Assembly (NCBI GenBank): GCA_035765635.1
Contig: DASTWZ010000003.1
Span: 124,001 to 188,000, forward strand
Length of the DNA: 64,000 nt
Source: EW11 sp035765635
GTDB taxonomy: Bacteria; Verrucomicrobiota; Verrucomicrobiia; Opitutales; Opitutaceae
Direction: 5' to 3'
The translations under genes were made by a program, and so were the position numbers. Under the pieces are notes generated by a model, which worked only from the letters and a program-made list of their open reading frames with translations, was not told the origin of the DNA and did not search any database. Positions within the stretch are counted from its first letter, which is position 1. Each line of letters opens with the position of its first letter. Shown here piece by piece: positions 40,574 through 49,434 of this stretch.

Positions 40574-40624
40574 ACTTGCTAATTACAAGTGACACATCTG
40601 CGAAGTCACTTGTTTTTTGCAAGT
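40574..40624. promoter_or_regulatory. Paired HxlR-type operators
   Basis: Two sites with identical design, ACTTG-N7-CAAGT, occur at 40574-40590 and 40608-40624, 34 bases apart centre to centre. Between them a longer inverted repeat ACAAGTGAC...GTCACTTGT is formed. They lie in the divergent promoter region just before the HxlR start, as expected for an autoregulated HxlR switch. Confidence 0.7.
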
Positions 40625-40643
40625 TTAAAGCCATCTTTCGGGC

Positions 40644-41027
40644 ATGCCCAAATCCGTCCGCTCGACCGCGAGCGCCTCTTCCCGTCGTTCCGCGTGTCCT
40701 ATCTCGTGCTCTCTCGACTTGCTCGGCGACCGTTGGACGTTGCTCGTCATTCGCGATCTTTTCCGCGGCCTGACGCGCTACGGTGAATTCCTCGCCTCAC
40801 CGGAAGGGATCCCGACGAACATCCTCGCGGAACGCCTGGAGCGCCTCGAAGCGTCGGGGTTGATCAAACGCGAGCCCTACCAGCAGAACCCTCCGCGTTA
40901 CGCCTATACGCTCACGCCGAAAGGCACGGACTTGAAGCCCATTCTCGGCGCACTCGCCACATGGGCAACGCGTCACGTGCCGCGCACCCACGCAGACAAA
41001 GCACTCTCTGCCCTGTTGCGTGGTTGA
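40644..41027 (+). CDS. HxlR family transcriptional regulator
   Basis: A 127-residue winged-helix regulator. The HxlR signature is CSLDLLGDRWTLLVIRDLFRGLTRYGEFLAS, followed by the recognition region GIPTNILAERLERLEASGLIKREPYQQNPPRYAYTLTPKGTDLKPIL. Cys22 (family position: CP(I/V)...) in the N-terminal SACPISCSLDLLG is where redox- or electrophile-sensing HxlR members carry their reactive cysteine. It is divergent from a membrane-protein gene and probably represses both itself and that gene through the paired operators between them. Confidence 0.93.
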   Translation: MPKSVRSTASASSRRSACPISCSLDLLGDRWTLLVIRDLFRGLTRYGEFLASPEGIPTNILAERLERLEASGLIKREPYQQNPPRYAYTLTPKGTDLKPILGALATWATRHVPRTHADKALSALLRG

Positions 41028-41201
41028 AACCTCACGCCGGCTCCCGGATTAAGCCAACGAGCCGGCGCCGAAAACGTCGACGCTGCTCCCCAAGAGCGAA
41101 CCGAAGCGCTCGCCCCTCGGTTCCTCCTGAGGAGAGAGAGACGGATTAGTCCGAGATTTTCTGTTCGGTTTCGCTCCCAGCGGTTACCTTATGGCAACCC
41201 C

Positions 41202-42779
41202 ATGCAGGAGGACGCTGAACTTCTTTCCCGATATGTGAGAACGCGCGACGAAGCCGCTTTTGCCGAACTCGTCCATCGCCATCTCAATCAGGTTCACGCC
41301 GCGGCGTTGCGCAGAGTTGGCTACGACACGCATCTCGCGGCGGATGTGTCGCAACGCGTCTTCATCGCGCTCGCGCAACAAGCTCGCTGGCTCCTGCATC
41401 ACCCCACCCTCGCCGGCTGGCTGCACACCACGACCCGCCATCAGGCGGCCAACGCCGTCCGCGCAGAACAACGGCGCAAAGCGCGCGAATCGGAGGCTCA
41501 CAATATGTATCAAAAAACGGGTACGCTCCCGATCGAAGACATTGATTGGAAAATCGCTGGGCCCGCAATGGAAGCAGCGCTCGATCAACTCAACGAACGC
41601 GATCGTCGCGCAGTCTTGATGCGCTTCGCCGAAGGAAAATCGTTCGCTGCGACCGGAAGCTCTCTCGAACTCAGCGAGGACGCCGCGCGCATGCGTGTGG
41701 ATCGTGCACTTCACAAAGTGCGCAGCCATCTCGCCAGCCGAGGTATTGTATCCACGGCAGCATTACTTGGGAGCGCGCTCGCTTCGCAAGCCGCAGTCCA
41801 AGCGCCCGTGCATCTGGCGAAGGCGATCCATCAAGCCGCCCTCAACACCGCCTCTGTTCTCGTTCCCTCAACCGCCACCATCATCCAATTTATGACCACG
41901 ACAAAACTCGCCGCGAACCTCACTGCTGCGGCGCTGATAATTCTCGCCACCGGAACGGCCACGTTGGAAACCCGTGCCGCTCTCCGTTCGAAGGCATCTC
42001 TCGAATCATTGACCGCCGAAACTAGCGAGCTGACCGAATCGCTCGCCCAACTCGACGCGACGGCGCGCACCAAAGCGGCGGAGCTCGCCGAACAAAAAAG
42101 AAACGCCGCAGCCCACGAATCCGAAAAACTCGATCGCGAAACCGCAGCCAAAATCCGATCCGCCTCCTCTGCGACAGCCGCAGCGCTAGATCCGATACAA
42201 GCAGGCAAGGCATTCCTCCAACGCCACCCCGAAGCAAAGGCGGCTTTTGAAAAATTCGTTCACGGGCAAGTGGCCGCACAATACGAACCGCTCTGGAAGG
42301 CGCTGCAATTATCTCCGGCCGAGATCGAAGAATTTCAGCGATTGGTCGCGAGAAATTTCAGCGTCGGCATGCCTCTGGGATCGGACCGGTCCTACGCAGC
42401 CTTCACACTTAATCCGGATCTTACCCAACAACAAAGCGGGACCCAGCTTCAAACATTGCTCGGACCAGATCGGTTCAAGGAATTCCTCGCCTACAGCGAT
42501 ACGCTGCCCGCACGCGGATTGGTCAACACCTTGGCGGGTTCGCTCACGTTTACGAATGACCCTCTTACGCTCGAACAGGTGGACCGCATGATCGCCCTCA
42601 TCACGGCGAATCAAGGCCGTGCACGGGAGCGAGGTCCGCGTCCGATCAATTGGTCGCCGATTCAGACGGCCGCGAAGGAATTTCTGAATCCAACTCAACT
42701 CACGTACCTCAACCGTTTGGAAATCGACGCGAAATCGAACGAGGCCATGAGCCTCGCGAGCGTTCAACTCCCAAAATAA
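41202..42779 (+). CDS. Membrane-tethered ECF sigma factor with extracytoplasmic domain
   Basis: A 525-residue protein. Residues about 5-180 are an ECF sigma: region 2 (EAAFAELVHRHLNQVHAAALRRV, DVSQRVFIALAQQA, AGWLHTTTRHQAAN) and region 4 (LNERDRRAVLMRFAEGKSFAATGSSLELSEDAARMRVDRALHKVRSHL). Residues about 234-252 form a membrane helix (LAANLTAAALIILATGTATL), then an Ala/Glu coiled coil (about 260-320) and a domain of about 200 residues (LQLSPAEIEEFQRLV, LQTLLGPDRFKEFL). The gene directly downstream encodes a related domain. Proteolytic release or a sensory switch is inferred; no anti-sigma gene is visible. Confidence 0.88.
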   Translation: MQEDAELLSRYVRTRDEAAFAELVHRHLNQVHAAALRRVGYDTHLAADVSQRVFIALAQQARWLLHHPTLAGWLHTTTRHQAANAVRAEQRRKARESEAHNMYQKTGTLPIEDIDWKIAGPAMEAALDQLNERDRRAVLMRFAEGKSFAATGSSLELSEDAARMRVDRALHKVRSHLASRGIVSTAALLGSALASQAAVQAPVHLAKAIHQAALNTASVLVPSTATIIQFMTTTKLAANLTAAALIILATGTATLETRAALRSKASLESLTAETSELTESLAQLDATARTKAAELAEQKRNAAAHESEKLDRETAAKIRSASSATAAALDPIQAGKAFLQRHPEAKAAFEKFVHGQVAAQYEPLWKALQLSPAEIEEFQRLVARNFSVGMPLGSDRSYAAFTLNPDLTQQQSGTQLQTLLGPDRFKEFLAYSDTLPARGLVNTLAGSLTFTNDPLTLEQVDRMIALITANQGRARERGPRPINWSPIQTAAKEFLNPTQLTYLNRLEIDAKSNEAMSLASVQLPK

Positions 42780-42780
42780 A

Positions 42781-43707
42781 ATGTCACGTATTCGAAATCG
42801 CACTACGTTAGCCGTGGTAGCCTTCGGCGCACTCGTTACCTTGGGTTTCCATTTCGTCCGCGCCAATCTCGTCGAGAAATCGAAGGCCGAGGGCGAGCAG
42901 CGTGATGAATTGCAACGCCGCAAAGCTCTCGTGGTAGATAAGATTCGAGAGATCGACGAACAGAGAAATCAATTGATCGATTCCTCCAGGAAAACAGTGA
43001 AATCGGGCGGCGTTCACGGGAAATCGATTGCCGTGGCTCAGCCTCCTCCATGGGTTCGGAGCTGGCGGGAAAATCCGGAACTTCTAAACCTCAAACTCAA
43101 AGCCCAAAGAGCCAAGCTCGCCTCAGTGTTCAACCCGTTCTTCGAGCACCTCCACGTTCCGCCAGCAGAGCAGGAACAGTTGCTTGATATCGCTCTCCGC
43201 GCCGAGGAACAGAAAATGGATGTCGATGCGGCGATCTCCGAGGGGCGGCTCACCTATGCCGACGCAGCAGTCGGCAAACTGCTCCAAAAGATCCGTGCAG
43301 ATTACCAGTCCAGCGCGCGCACGCTGCTCGGCGACACGGCATACGAGGCGTTTCGCGCTTTCGATCGAACCCGCCAACTCCGCGAGTCGTTGAACAGCCT
43401 GATCGGAAATGCCGCTTCACGAGGCACGCCGCTCTCCCGCGAGGACGCTGAAGCGTTCATTACGGTCGTCGCGGAGTCCGCGAAAAATTCAAACGCAGAC
43501 AACCCAATCTATCCGACCGATGTGGATTGGGACAAAGTCGAAGCTCGGGCGTCGGACGTCCTTTCTGCAGCTCAAGTTAACTCGCTCATGCGATATGACC
43601 CGATGGGCTTTGGGACCGCCGGACCTCTCTTCGCACGATTCAATCAACTGATCAATGAAGGTGCTGCGCAGGACCGCGCAGCCGAACCTTCAACGCCGAA
43701 CGGCTAG
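42781..43707 (+). CDS. Membrane-anchored paralogue of the sigma factor's C-terminal domain
   Basis: A 308-residue protein starting 1 base after the sigma-factor stop. An N-terminal anchor (TTLAVVAFGALVTLGFHFV, about 8-26) is followed by a coiled coil (KAEGEQRDELQRRKALVVDKIREIDEQ) and a helical domain. That domain aligns by eye with the end of the sigma factor: PFFEHLHVPPAEQEQLLDI with PLWKALQLSPAEIEEFQRL, ARTLLGDTAYEAFRAF with LQTLLGPDRFKEFLAY, and DWDKVEARASDVLSAAQVNSL with NWSPIQTAAKEFLNPTQLTYL. A role as partner or regulator of the sigma factor is inferred. Confidence 0.75.
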   Translation: MSRIRNRTTLAVVAFGALVTLGFHFVRANLVEKSKAEGEQRDELQRRKALVVDKIREIDEQRNQLIDSSRKTVKSGGVHGKSIAVAQPPPWVRSWRENPELLNLKLKAQRAKLASVFNPFFEHLHVPPAEQEQLLDIALRAEEQKMDVDAAISEGRLTYADAAVGKLLQKIRADYQSSARTLLGDTAYEAFRAFDRTRQLRESLNSLIGNAASRGTPLSREDAEAFITVVAESAKNSNADNPIYPTDVDWDKVEARASDVLSAAQVNSLMRYDPMGFGTAGPLFARFNQLINEGAAQDRAAEPSTPNG

Positions 43708-43721
43708 CCATACCACCCCAC

Positions 43722-44837
43722 TCACCACGGCTTCCGCTCGTTCATCGCTGCGACGATGGCGCCGCGCAGGGCGTGCGTGTCGATGCTGCCGATTTCCTTG
43801 TAGATTACTTTTCCCTCCGGGCTGATCAGTAGTGTGTATGGCACTACACCCTGCCACTCGGGATCGAAGGCGTTGATCAGGGGCTCGCGCTGGTCGGAGG
43901 CGAAAATCAAATTCCGACCGGAGGCTTGTTTCTTTTTCAAAAATCCGAGCACGGAATTTTCTTCGTCAGGACGATTCAGCGATACCGTCACCATCTCGAA
44001 ATCGCGCATGCGATACGAACGGTTCATCGCCACGAGTTCGTCGAACTCCGCCACGCATGGCGCGCACCAGGTGGCCCAGAAATTCACGAGGCGAAATTTC
44101 CCCGACGAATTCTTGCGCAAGTCGGCGAGCGCGGCGGCATCGGCCTTCTCCAGCGAAACAGGCTCCTGGGCGAGTTTCTCCATGAACTCCTCGTTCTGTT
44201 TTTCCTTCCCTTTCCACTTGATCGAGCAGCCCACCACTTTCGTCTGCGCGACCTCGGGTTGCTTTCCCGACAGCAGCGCGTCGAGCGCGTTCTCCACATA
44301 ACGCGTCTTCACTTTTTGGATACGCTCCGAGTCGTCGATCGCTCCGACATAGCGCAGAACACGATCCCCATCGAAAACGTAGGCGTGCGGGGTGACGACC
44401 GGGCCATAAGCCTTGGAGACTTCTTCGGTGTCTCCGTCGTACAGATAAGGGAAATTGAAATCGCGGTCCTTCGCCCGCCGTTTCATTTCGGGAAAGGTGT
44501 CGCTCAAGTCCGTCCACGCGAGTTCGTCGAGACGCACCGACTTCGGATCATTCGGCATGATGCAGACGACGCTCACGCCCTTGTCCTTGTATTTTGTAGT
44601 GAGATCTTTGATACGCCCTTCGTAGTACTGCGCCGTTGGGCAGTGATTGCAGGTGAAGATCACGACGAGCAGCTTCGCGTTGCTGAAGTCTTTCAAACTC
44701 CAGTTTTTTCCATCGACGCCGGGCAAATTGAAATCCGGCGCCTTGGATCCGAGCTTCAGCGTTGGCGGCAATTCGTCAGCGCGAGCGGAAAACGCAACCA
44801 GGGCGGTGAGGACGACTGAGAGAAGAAAGCGGCGCAT
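43722..44837 (-). CDS. Exported protein with two thioredoxin-fold domains
   Basis: A 371-residue protein with a signal peptide (RFLLSVVLTALVAFSARA). The first domain is AhpC/TSA-like (GSKAPDFNLPGVDGKNWSLKDF) with C63-NH-C66 in FTCNHCPTAQYYEGRIKDL, and HAYVFDGDRVLRYVGAIDD. The second is TlpA-like with WATWCAPCVAEFDEL (about residues 254-268) and VPYTLLISPEGKVIYKEIG with the cis-Pro. Both CxxC pairs are intact, so it could pass electrons between its domains. Likely role: periplasmic thiol-disulfide exchange. The start at 44837 is preferred to 44846. Confidence 0.9.
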   Translation of the reverse strand: MRRFLLSVVLTALVAFSARADELPPTLKLGSKAPDFNLPGVDGKNWSLKDFSNAKLLVVIFTCNHCPTAQYYEGRIKDLTTKYKDKGVSVVCIMPNDPKSVRLDELAWTDLSDTFPEMKRRAKDRDFNFPYLYDGDTEEVSKAYGPVVTPHAYVFDGDRVLRYVGAIDDSERIQKVKTRYVENALDALLSGKQPEVAQTKVVGCSIKWKGKEKQNEEFMEKLAQEPVSLEKADAAALADLRKNSSGKFRLVNFWATWCAPCVAEFDELVAMNRSYRMRDFEMVTVSLNRPDEENSVLGFLKKKQASGRNLIFASDQREPLINAFDPEWQGVVPYTLLISPEGKVIYKEIGSIDTHALRGAIVAAMNERKPW

Positions 44838-44916
44838 GATTTGCACACTGCGCGCCTCGACTCGCGTCGCAAGAAGGCGCCGGTTTCACACTTTAGATTA
44901 CCGGCGCCACGCCCAA

Positions 44917-45153
44917 TCACTCTTCATCATCGCGATACAGGTGCGGCTCCATCGCCTCCGCCGGCGGCACCTCGTTGATTTTCGCGGTCTCGGTCACTTG
45001 CCCCGCCTCCTCCTGCGTGAGCCCGCCGAGGCGCTCCGTCGTACGCGCGGGTTTCACCTTCGGAAGATCATCGGTGATCGGCTGAATGGGAGTCACCATC
45101 TGAGACGGTGTGTTGACATGGCCGTGGGAGGGATCGGTGGGTTCGGGATTCAT
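44917..45153 (-). CDS. Small acidic hypothetical protein
   Basis: A 78-residue Pro/Glu/Thr-rich protein (MNPEPTDPSHGHVNTPSQ...MEPHLYRDDEE), probably disordered. No family recognised. It lies between the thioredoxin-fold gene and the divergent gcvP. Confidence 0.45.
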   Translation of the reverse strand: MNPEPTDPSHGHVNTPSQMVTPIQPITDDLPKVKPARTTERLGGLTQEEAGQVTETAKINEVPPAEAMEPHLYRDDEE

Positions 45154-45392
45154 GTTTTTTCGGGATGAATGCCTTCATTGCCTGCATGGCCAATGCCAGC
45201 GGCTCCGGGACGCGTTTAAGCTCTTTCTGCCGCGCAATTTGGCTTGGCCGCCCGCCTGCCAACCGCAGGCCCCGCCGCACGCTTTCGCGTGCAAATCGCC
45301 CGCTGCGAATCCGCAAACATGCACGCTGCAAAGCAATGAAACGCGCCCGCTTTCCGTTTGCTTCAAGTGCCCGCGAACCTAGTTTGCGCGCC

Positions 45393-48317
45393 ATGTCTCT
45401 GCTCTCCTCGTCCAGTCCGGAAACTCGCCCAGCCACACCGGCAAAAGAGATCGATCTGATCGCGCCGCTCGACACATTTGCCCGCCGCCACAACGGCCCC
45501 AATGCCCGCGAGGTCGCAGAGATGCTGGACTTGTTGGATTACCCGTCGTTGGACGCCTTGGTCGACGCGGCCGTGCCCTCTCAAATCCGGCTCAATCGCG
45601 CGCTGAATTTGCCCGAGGCCGCGACGGAAAGTCAGGCTCTGGCCGAGCTGCGCGAGATCGCCAAGCAGAATGAGGTCTATCGCAACTTCATCGGCATGGG
45701 TTACAGCGAGACGCTCACCCCCGGCGTGATTCAGCGAAACATTTTGGAAAATCCCGGTTGGTACACCGCGTACACGCCGTACCAGGCAGAGATTTCGCAG
45801 GGACGGCTGGAGGCCCTGCTGAATTTCCAAACTCTGGTCACCGAACTCACCGGCCTTGAAATCGCGAATGCTTCCATGCTCGACGAAGCGACCGCGGCCG
45901 CGGAAGCCATGGCGCTTTGTCACAGAGTGGCGACCGACGAAAAACGCATGCGCTTCTTCGTCTCCGAAAAATGTCATCCGCAAACCGTCGATGTCATTCG
46001 CACGCGAGCAAAGCCGCTCGGCCTCGAGGTCGTTGTCGGAGATCATGAAACAGCCAAGGTCGACGATTCGTATTGCGGCGTGCTCGTGCAGTATCCGGAC
46101 ACATTTGGGGACATCCATGATTTCGAAAATTTCTTTCGGAAAACGCATGAAGTTGGCGCGCTGAACGTCGTCGCGACGGATCTCCTCGCATTGACGCTGT
46201 TGCGTTCACCCGGGGAATTTGGCGCCGACGCCGCGGTCGGCTCCGCGCAGCGCTTCGGCGTGCCGCTCGGCTTCGGCGGCCCACATGCCGGCTTTCTCGC
46301 AACCAAGGATGCTCATAAACGCCAGATGCCCGGCCGCCTCGTGGGCGTTTCGAAGGACGCCCAAGGCGATCCCGCCATGCGCCTCGCCCTCGGCACGCGC
46401 GAACAACACATCCGCCGCGACAAGGCCACGTCGAACATTTGCACCGCGCAAGTGCTACTCGCGGTCATGGCTTCGATGTACGCGGTCTATCATGGCCCCA
46501 CCGGCCTCCGCCGCATCGCCACTCGCCTGCGCGGCCTTGCACTGACTCTCAAGAAAGCCCTCGAGAAGGCCGGACTGAAGACCAACACCGCGCCGGTGTT
46601 CGACACGCTCTGTATCCGCGGAGTGGATGCAAAGTCCATCGCCGCCGCGGCGGGAAAAAAGCGAATCAACCTGCGTATCATCGATTCGAATACAGTGGGA
46701 ATTTCCCTCGGCGAGACGACGCAGGCCGCGGACTTGAGCGACCTCGCAAGTCTCTTCGGCGTGTCGTTACCCGTCCCGACATCTCTAGGCGCGGTACCCG
46801 AGTACTCCGGCTCCCATCACCGCACGTCGCCGTACCTCCGGCACGCGGTCTTCAATCGCTACCACACCGAGCACGAGATGCTGCGGTACATTCGCCGACT
46901 CGAAGCGCGCGATCTTTCGCTGGTGCACTCGATGATTTCCCTCGGCTCGTGCACGATGAAGCTGAATGCGACGAGCGAGATGCTGCCGGTGACCTGGCCA
47001 GAATTCGGAAACCTGCATCCCTTCGCTCCGGCCGAACAGACCAAGGGCTACCGGAAACTCTTTGAACAACTCGAAAGCTGGCTCGCCGAAATCACCGGCT
47101 TCGCGAGCGTTTCGCTTCAACCCAACGCGGGCTCGCAAGGCGAGTATGCCGGCCTGCTCGTCATCCGCGCCTATCACGAATCGCGCGGCCAGGCCCACCG
47201 GCGGGTTTGCCTGATCCCGACCAGCGCGCACGGCACGAATCCCGCCACGGCCTCGATGAGCGGCATGACCGTCGTGCCCGTCGCCTGCGACTCGCAGGGC
47301 AACATCGACGTCGCCGACCTGAAGGCGAAAGCCGAAGCGCACGCGGCGAATCTCGCCGCATTGATGGTCACCTATCCCTCGACCCATGGCGTATTCGAAT
47401 CTTCAATACGCGAAATCTGCGGGATCATCCACGAACACGGCGGCCAGGTGTACATGGACGGCGCGAACATGAACGCGCAAGTCGGTCTGACCTCGCCCGG
47501 GTTCATCGGCGCCGATGTTTGCCATCTCAATCTCCACAAGACCTTCTGCATCCCCCACGGCGGCGGCGGCCCCGGCGTCGGACCGATCGGCGTCGCGAAA
47601 CATCTCGTTCCGTTTCTCCCTGGTCATGCGGTCGCGAATCGCGCGAGCGGCACGAACCCGTTGCGCGAAAGCGGCGCGGTCAGCGCGGCGCCTTATGGCT
47701 CGGCGAGCATCCTGGTCATTTCCTGGATGTACATTCGCATGATGGGCTTCGATGGCCTGACGCTCGCGACCAAGCTCGCCATCCTGAATGCGAACTACGT
47801 CGCCAAGCAGCTCGAGCCGCACTTCCCGGTTTTATACAAGGGTGCGAGCGGGTTGGTCGCGCACGAGTGCATCATCGATTGCCGTGGCTTCAAAAAGAGC
47901 GGCATCGAAGTGGAAGACATCGCGAAGCGCCTCCAAGATTACAATTACCACGCGCCCACGATGAGCTGGCCGGTCGCAGGAACGCTTATGATCGAACCCA
48001 CCGAGAGCGAAGCAAAGGTCGAGCTCGACCGTTTTTGCGACGCGCTGATCGCGATCGCCGGCGAAATCCAAGCGATCGCCAACGGCGAAGCGGACAAGAC
48101 GAACAACCCACTCAAGAACGCCCCGCACACCTCGAAGGTGGTCTGCGGCGACCGTTGGGACCGGCCATACTCACGAGAACTCGCCGCTTTTCCGACCGCC
48201 TGGGTGCGCGAGCACAAGTTCTGGCCAGCAGTCGGCCGCGTGGACAATGTTTACGGCGATCGAAATCTGGTCTGCTCCTGCGTCGGCATGGAGGCGTACG
48301 CAAATACAGAGGTCTGA
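45393..48317 (+). CDS. gcvP: Glycine dehydrogenase (decarboxylating), P protein of glycine cleavage
   Basis: A 974-residue full-length P protein that decarboxylates glycine and passes the aminomethyl group to lipoylated GcvH. The N-terminal half (FARRHNGPNAREVAEML, FIGMGYSETLTPGVIQRNILENPGWYTAYTPYQAEISQGRLEAL) and the C-terminal half (PNAGSQGEYAGLLVIRAYHES, DGANMNAQVGLTSPG) are both complete. The PLP lysine is K716 in LNLHKTFCIPHGGGGPG. The start at 45393 (MSLLSSSSPETRP) replaces a longer frame of low-complexity codons from 45165. No gcvT or gcvH gene is in the window. Confidence 0.96.
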   Translation: MSLLSSSSPETRPATPAKEIDLIAPLDTFARRHNGPNAREVAEMLDLLDYPSLDALVDAAVPSQIRLNRALNLPEAATESQALAELREIAKQNEVYRNFIGMGYSETLTPGVIQRNILENPGWYTAYTPYQAEISQGRLEALLNFQTLVTELTGLEIANASMLDEATAAAEAMALCHRVATDEKRMRFFVSEKCHPQTVDVIRTRAKPLGLEVVVGDHETAKVDDSYCGVLVQYPDTFGDIHDFENFFRKTHEVGALNVVATDLLALTLLRSPGEFGADAAVGSAQRFGVPLGFGGPHAGFLATKDAHKRQMPGRLVGVSKDAQGDPAMRLALGTREQHIRRDKATSNICTAQVLLAVMASMYAVYHGPTGLRRIATRLRGLALTLKKALEKAGLKTNTAPVFDTLCIRGVDAKSIAAAAGKKRINLRIIDSNTVGISLGETTQAADLSDLASLFGVSLPVPTSLGAVPEYSGSHHRTSPYLRHAVFNRYHTEHEMLRYIRRLEARDLSLVHSMISLGSCTMKLNATSEMLPVTWPEFGNLHPFAPAEQTKGYRKLFEQLESWLAEITGFASVSLQPNAGSQGEYAGLLVIRAYHESRGQAHRRVCLIPTSAHGTNPATASMSGMTVVPVACDSQGNIDVADLKAKAEAHAANLAALMVTYPSTHGVFESSIREICGIIHEHGGQVYMDGANMNAQVGLTSPGFIGADVCHLNLHKTFCIPHGGGGPGVGPIGVAKHLVPFLPGHAVANRASGTNPLRESGAVSAAPYGSASILVISWMYIRMMGFDGLTLATKLAILNANYVAKQLEPHFPVLYKGASGLVAHECIIDCRGFKKSGIEVEDIAKRLQDYNYHAPTMSWPVAGTLMIEPTESEAKVELDRFCDALIAIAGEIQAIANGEADKTNNPLKNAPHTSKVVCGDRWDRPYSRELAAFPTAWVREHKFWPAVGRVDNVYGDRNLVCSCVGMEAYANTEV

Positions 48318-48526
48318 TCGGCCGAACCGCCAACTGCAAATAAACTGCTGATGCTGTGAGGGAAACCCTCAGCGCAAATACAGGCGTCAGTCGACCAGCA
48401 GCACACTTGCTGTAAACGGGAAGCTCATATTCCCTGTGCAGGTCGGACGATGTGCCGCGACATGTTTTTGTGTCGCGACAGATCTCCTACGGTTCGCGCA
48501 CTCACTTGCACCACAACAGAACGACC

Positions 48527-49342
48527 ATGACAATAAAGTCCACAATCGCGGCCGCATTCGCCGCAACGCTGGTTTCGGTAGCTAGCGCGCAGATTGTACC
48601 GCCGTATCCAAGCGGTATAGAAACCTTCGCGGATCCGGGTTTGCCTAACCGCACCCAATTCGCTGCTGACCTCGGAGATCTCTATTTCGATTCGAACGCC
48701 AACGTTCCCAGCTCCATCCAGGGTTGGAACGCCGGTCCGGTGAATTTCACCGCGGCTCTTGGTGGCAACCCGTTCCTCGCCGAAGGCGGCACGGTGACGA
48801 CGATCTTCCTCGGCGAAACCGCCGGCTGGAAGAACGACTTCGCTTACGCCAACAGCTCCACGCCGACGACCTACACTCCGTTGGTCACGGACGTTGAGAA
48901 TAATCTGAACGGCACGGGTAACATCCGTTCCGGCTGGACGACTCAGGTCAGCTACGGTGCGGGCGAGAATCTCGAGTTCTACCTGAACAGCGGTGGTTCT
49001 CTCACGCAGGGCGGCTTGTTCTCCGCCTTCGGTTCCTCGAACTTCTTCGCAGGTGGCGACACGTCGAGCCACGTTCGCTGGTCGACGCGCGACGTCACCA
49101 CGACGTACTTCAACGGCAGTTCCTGGGTGACGAATGATGTCACGACGCTCCTCATCGGATTCGAAGACACCCGCAAGGGCGTGAGCTTCTATGATGGCGA
49201 CTTCAATGATTTCGTCGTTGCGTTCCAATTCCTGCCGACCCAGGTCCAGGCCGTTCCGGAACCTTCCACGTACGGCCTCCTCGGCGGTCTCGCGTTGGTC
49301 GGTCTCGTGGCGCTCCGCCGCTTCAAGCGCAAGTCCGCTTAA
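48527..49342 (+). CDS. PEP-CTERM sorting domain protein
   Basis: A 271-residue exported protein. The signal peptide is MTIKSTIAAAFAATLVSVASA. The body is rich in Asn, Thr, Ser and Gly (FLGETAGWKNDFAYANSSTP) and ends with SFYDGDFNDFVVAFQF, the acidic DxDFNDxVV motif of DUF4114-like beta domains. The C-terminus is a PEP-CTERM anchor: VPEPSTYGLLGGLALVGLVALRR split as motif, helix and basic cluster. Such proteins are processed by exosortase, usually in organisms with exopolysaccharide export. The start at 48527 gives the signal peptide. Confidence 0.92.
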   Translation: MTIKSTIAAAFAATLVSVASAQIVPPYPSGIETFADPGLPNRTQFAADLGDLYFDSNANVPSSIQGWNAGPVNFTAALGGNPFLAEGGTVTTIFLGETAGWKNDFAYANSSTPTTYTPLVTDVENNLNGTGNIRSGWTTQVSYGAGENLEFYLNSGGSLTQGGLFSAFGSSNFFAGGDTSSHVRWSTRDVTTTYFNGSSWVTNDVTTLLIGFEDTRKGVSFYDGDFNDFVVAFQFLPTQVQAVPEPSTYGLLGGLALVGLVALRRFKRKSA

Positions 49343-49367
49343 GCGACCGGCTCCTTAAAGCTTCAGA

Positions 49368-49396
49368 AGCGGCCTCCGACGGAGGCCGCTTTTTTT
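49368..49396 (+). terminator. Rho-independent terminator
   Basis: A perfect 10-bp stem AGCGGCCTCC/GGAGGCCGCT with a three-base loop is followed by seven T residues, 25 bases after the PEP-CTERM gene. Confidence 0.92.
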
Positions 49397-49434
49397 GTAT
49401 TCACGCGGCCACTACGCCACGCCGCGATACTAGA

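Noticed and set aside
48353..48372. Short hairpin tgaggg-aaa-ccctca after gcvP as a terminator
   Set aside because: There is no T-run after the stem, so a rho-independent terminator is not supported.
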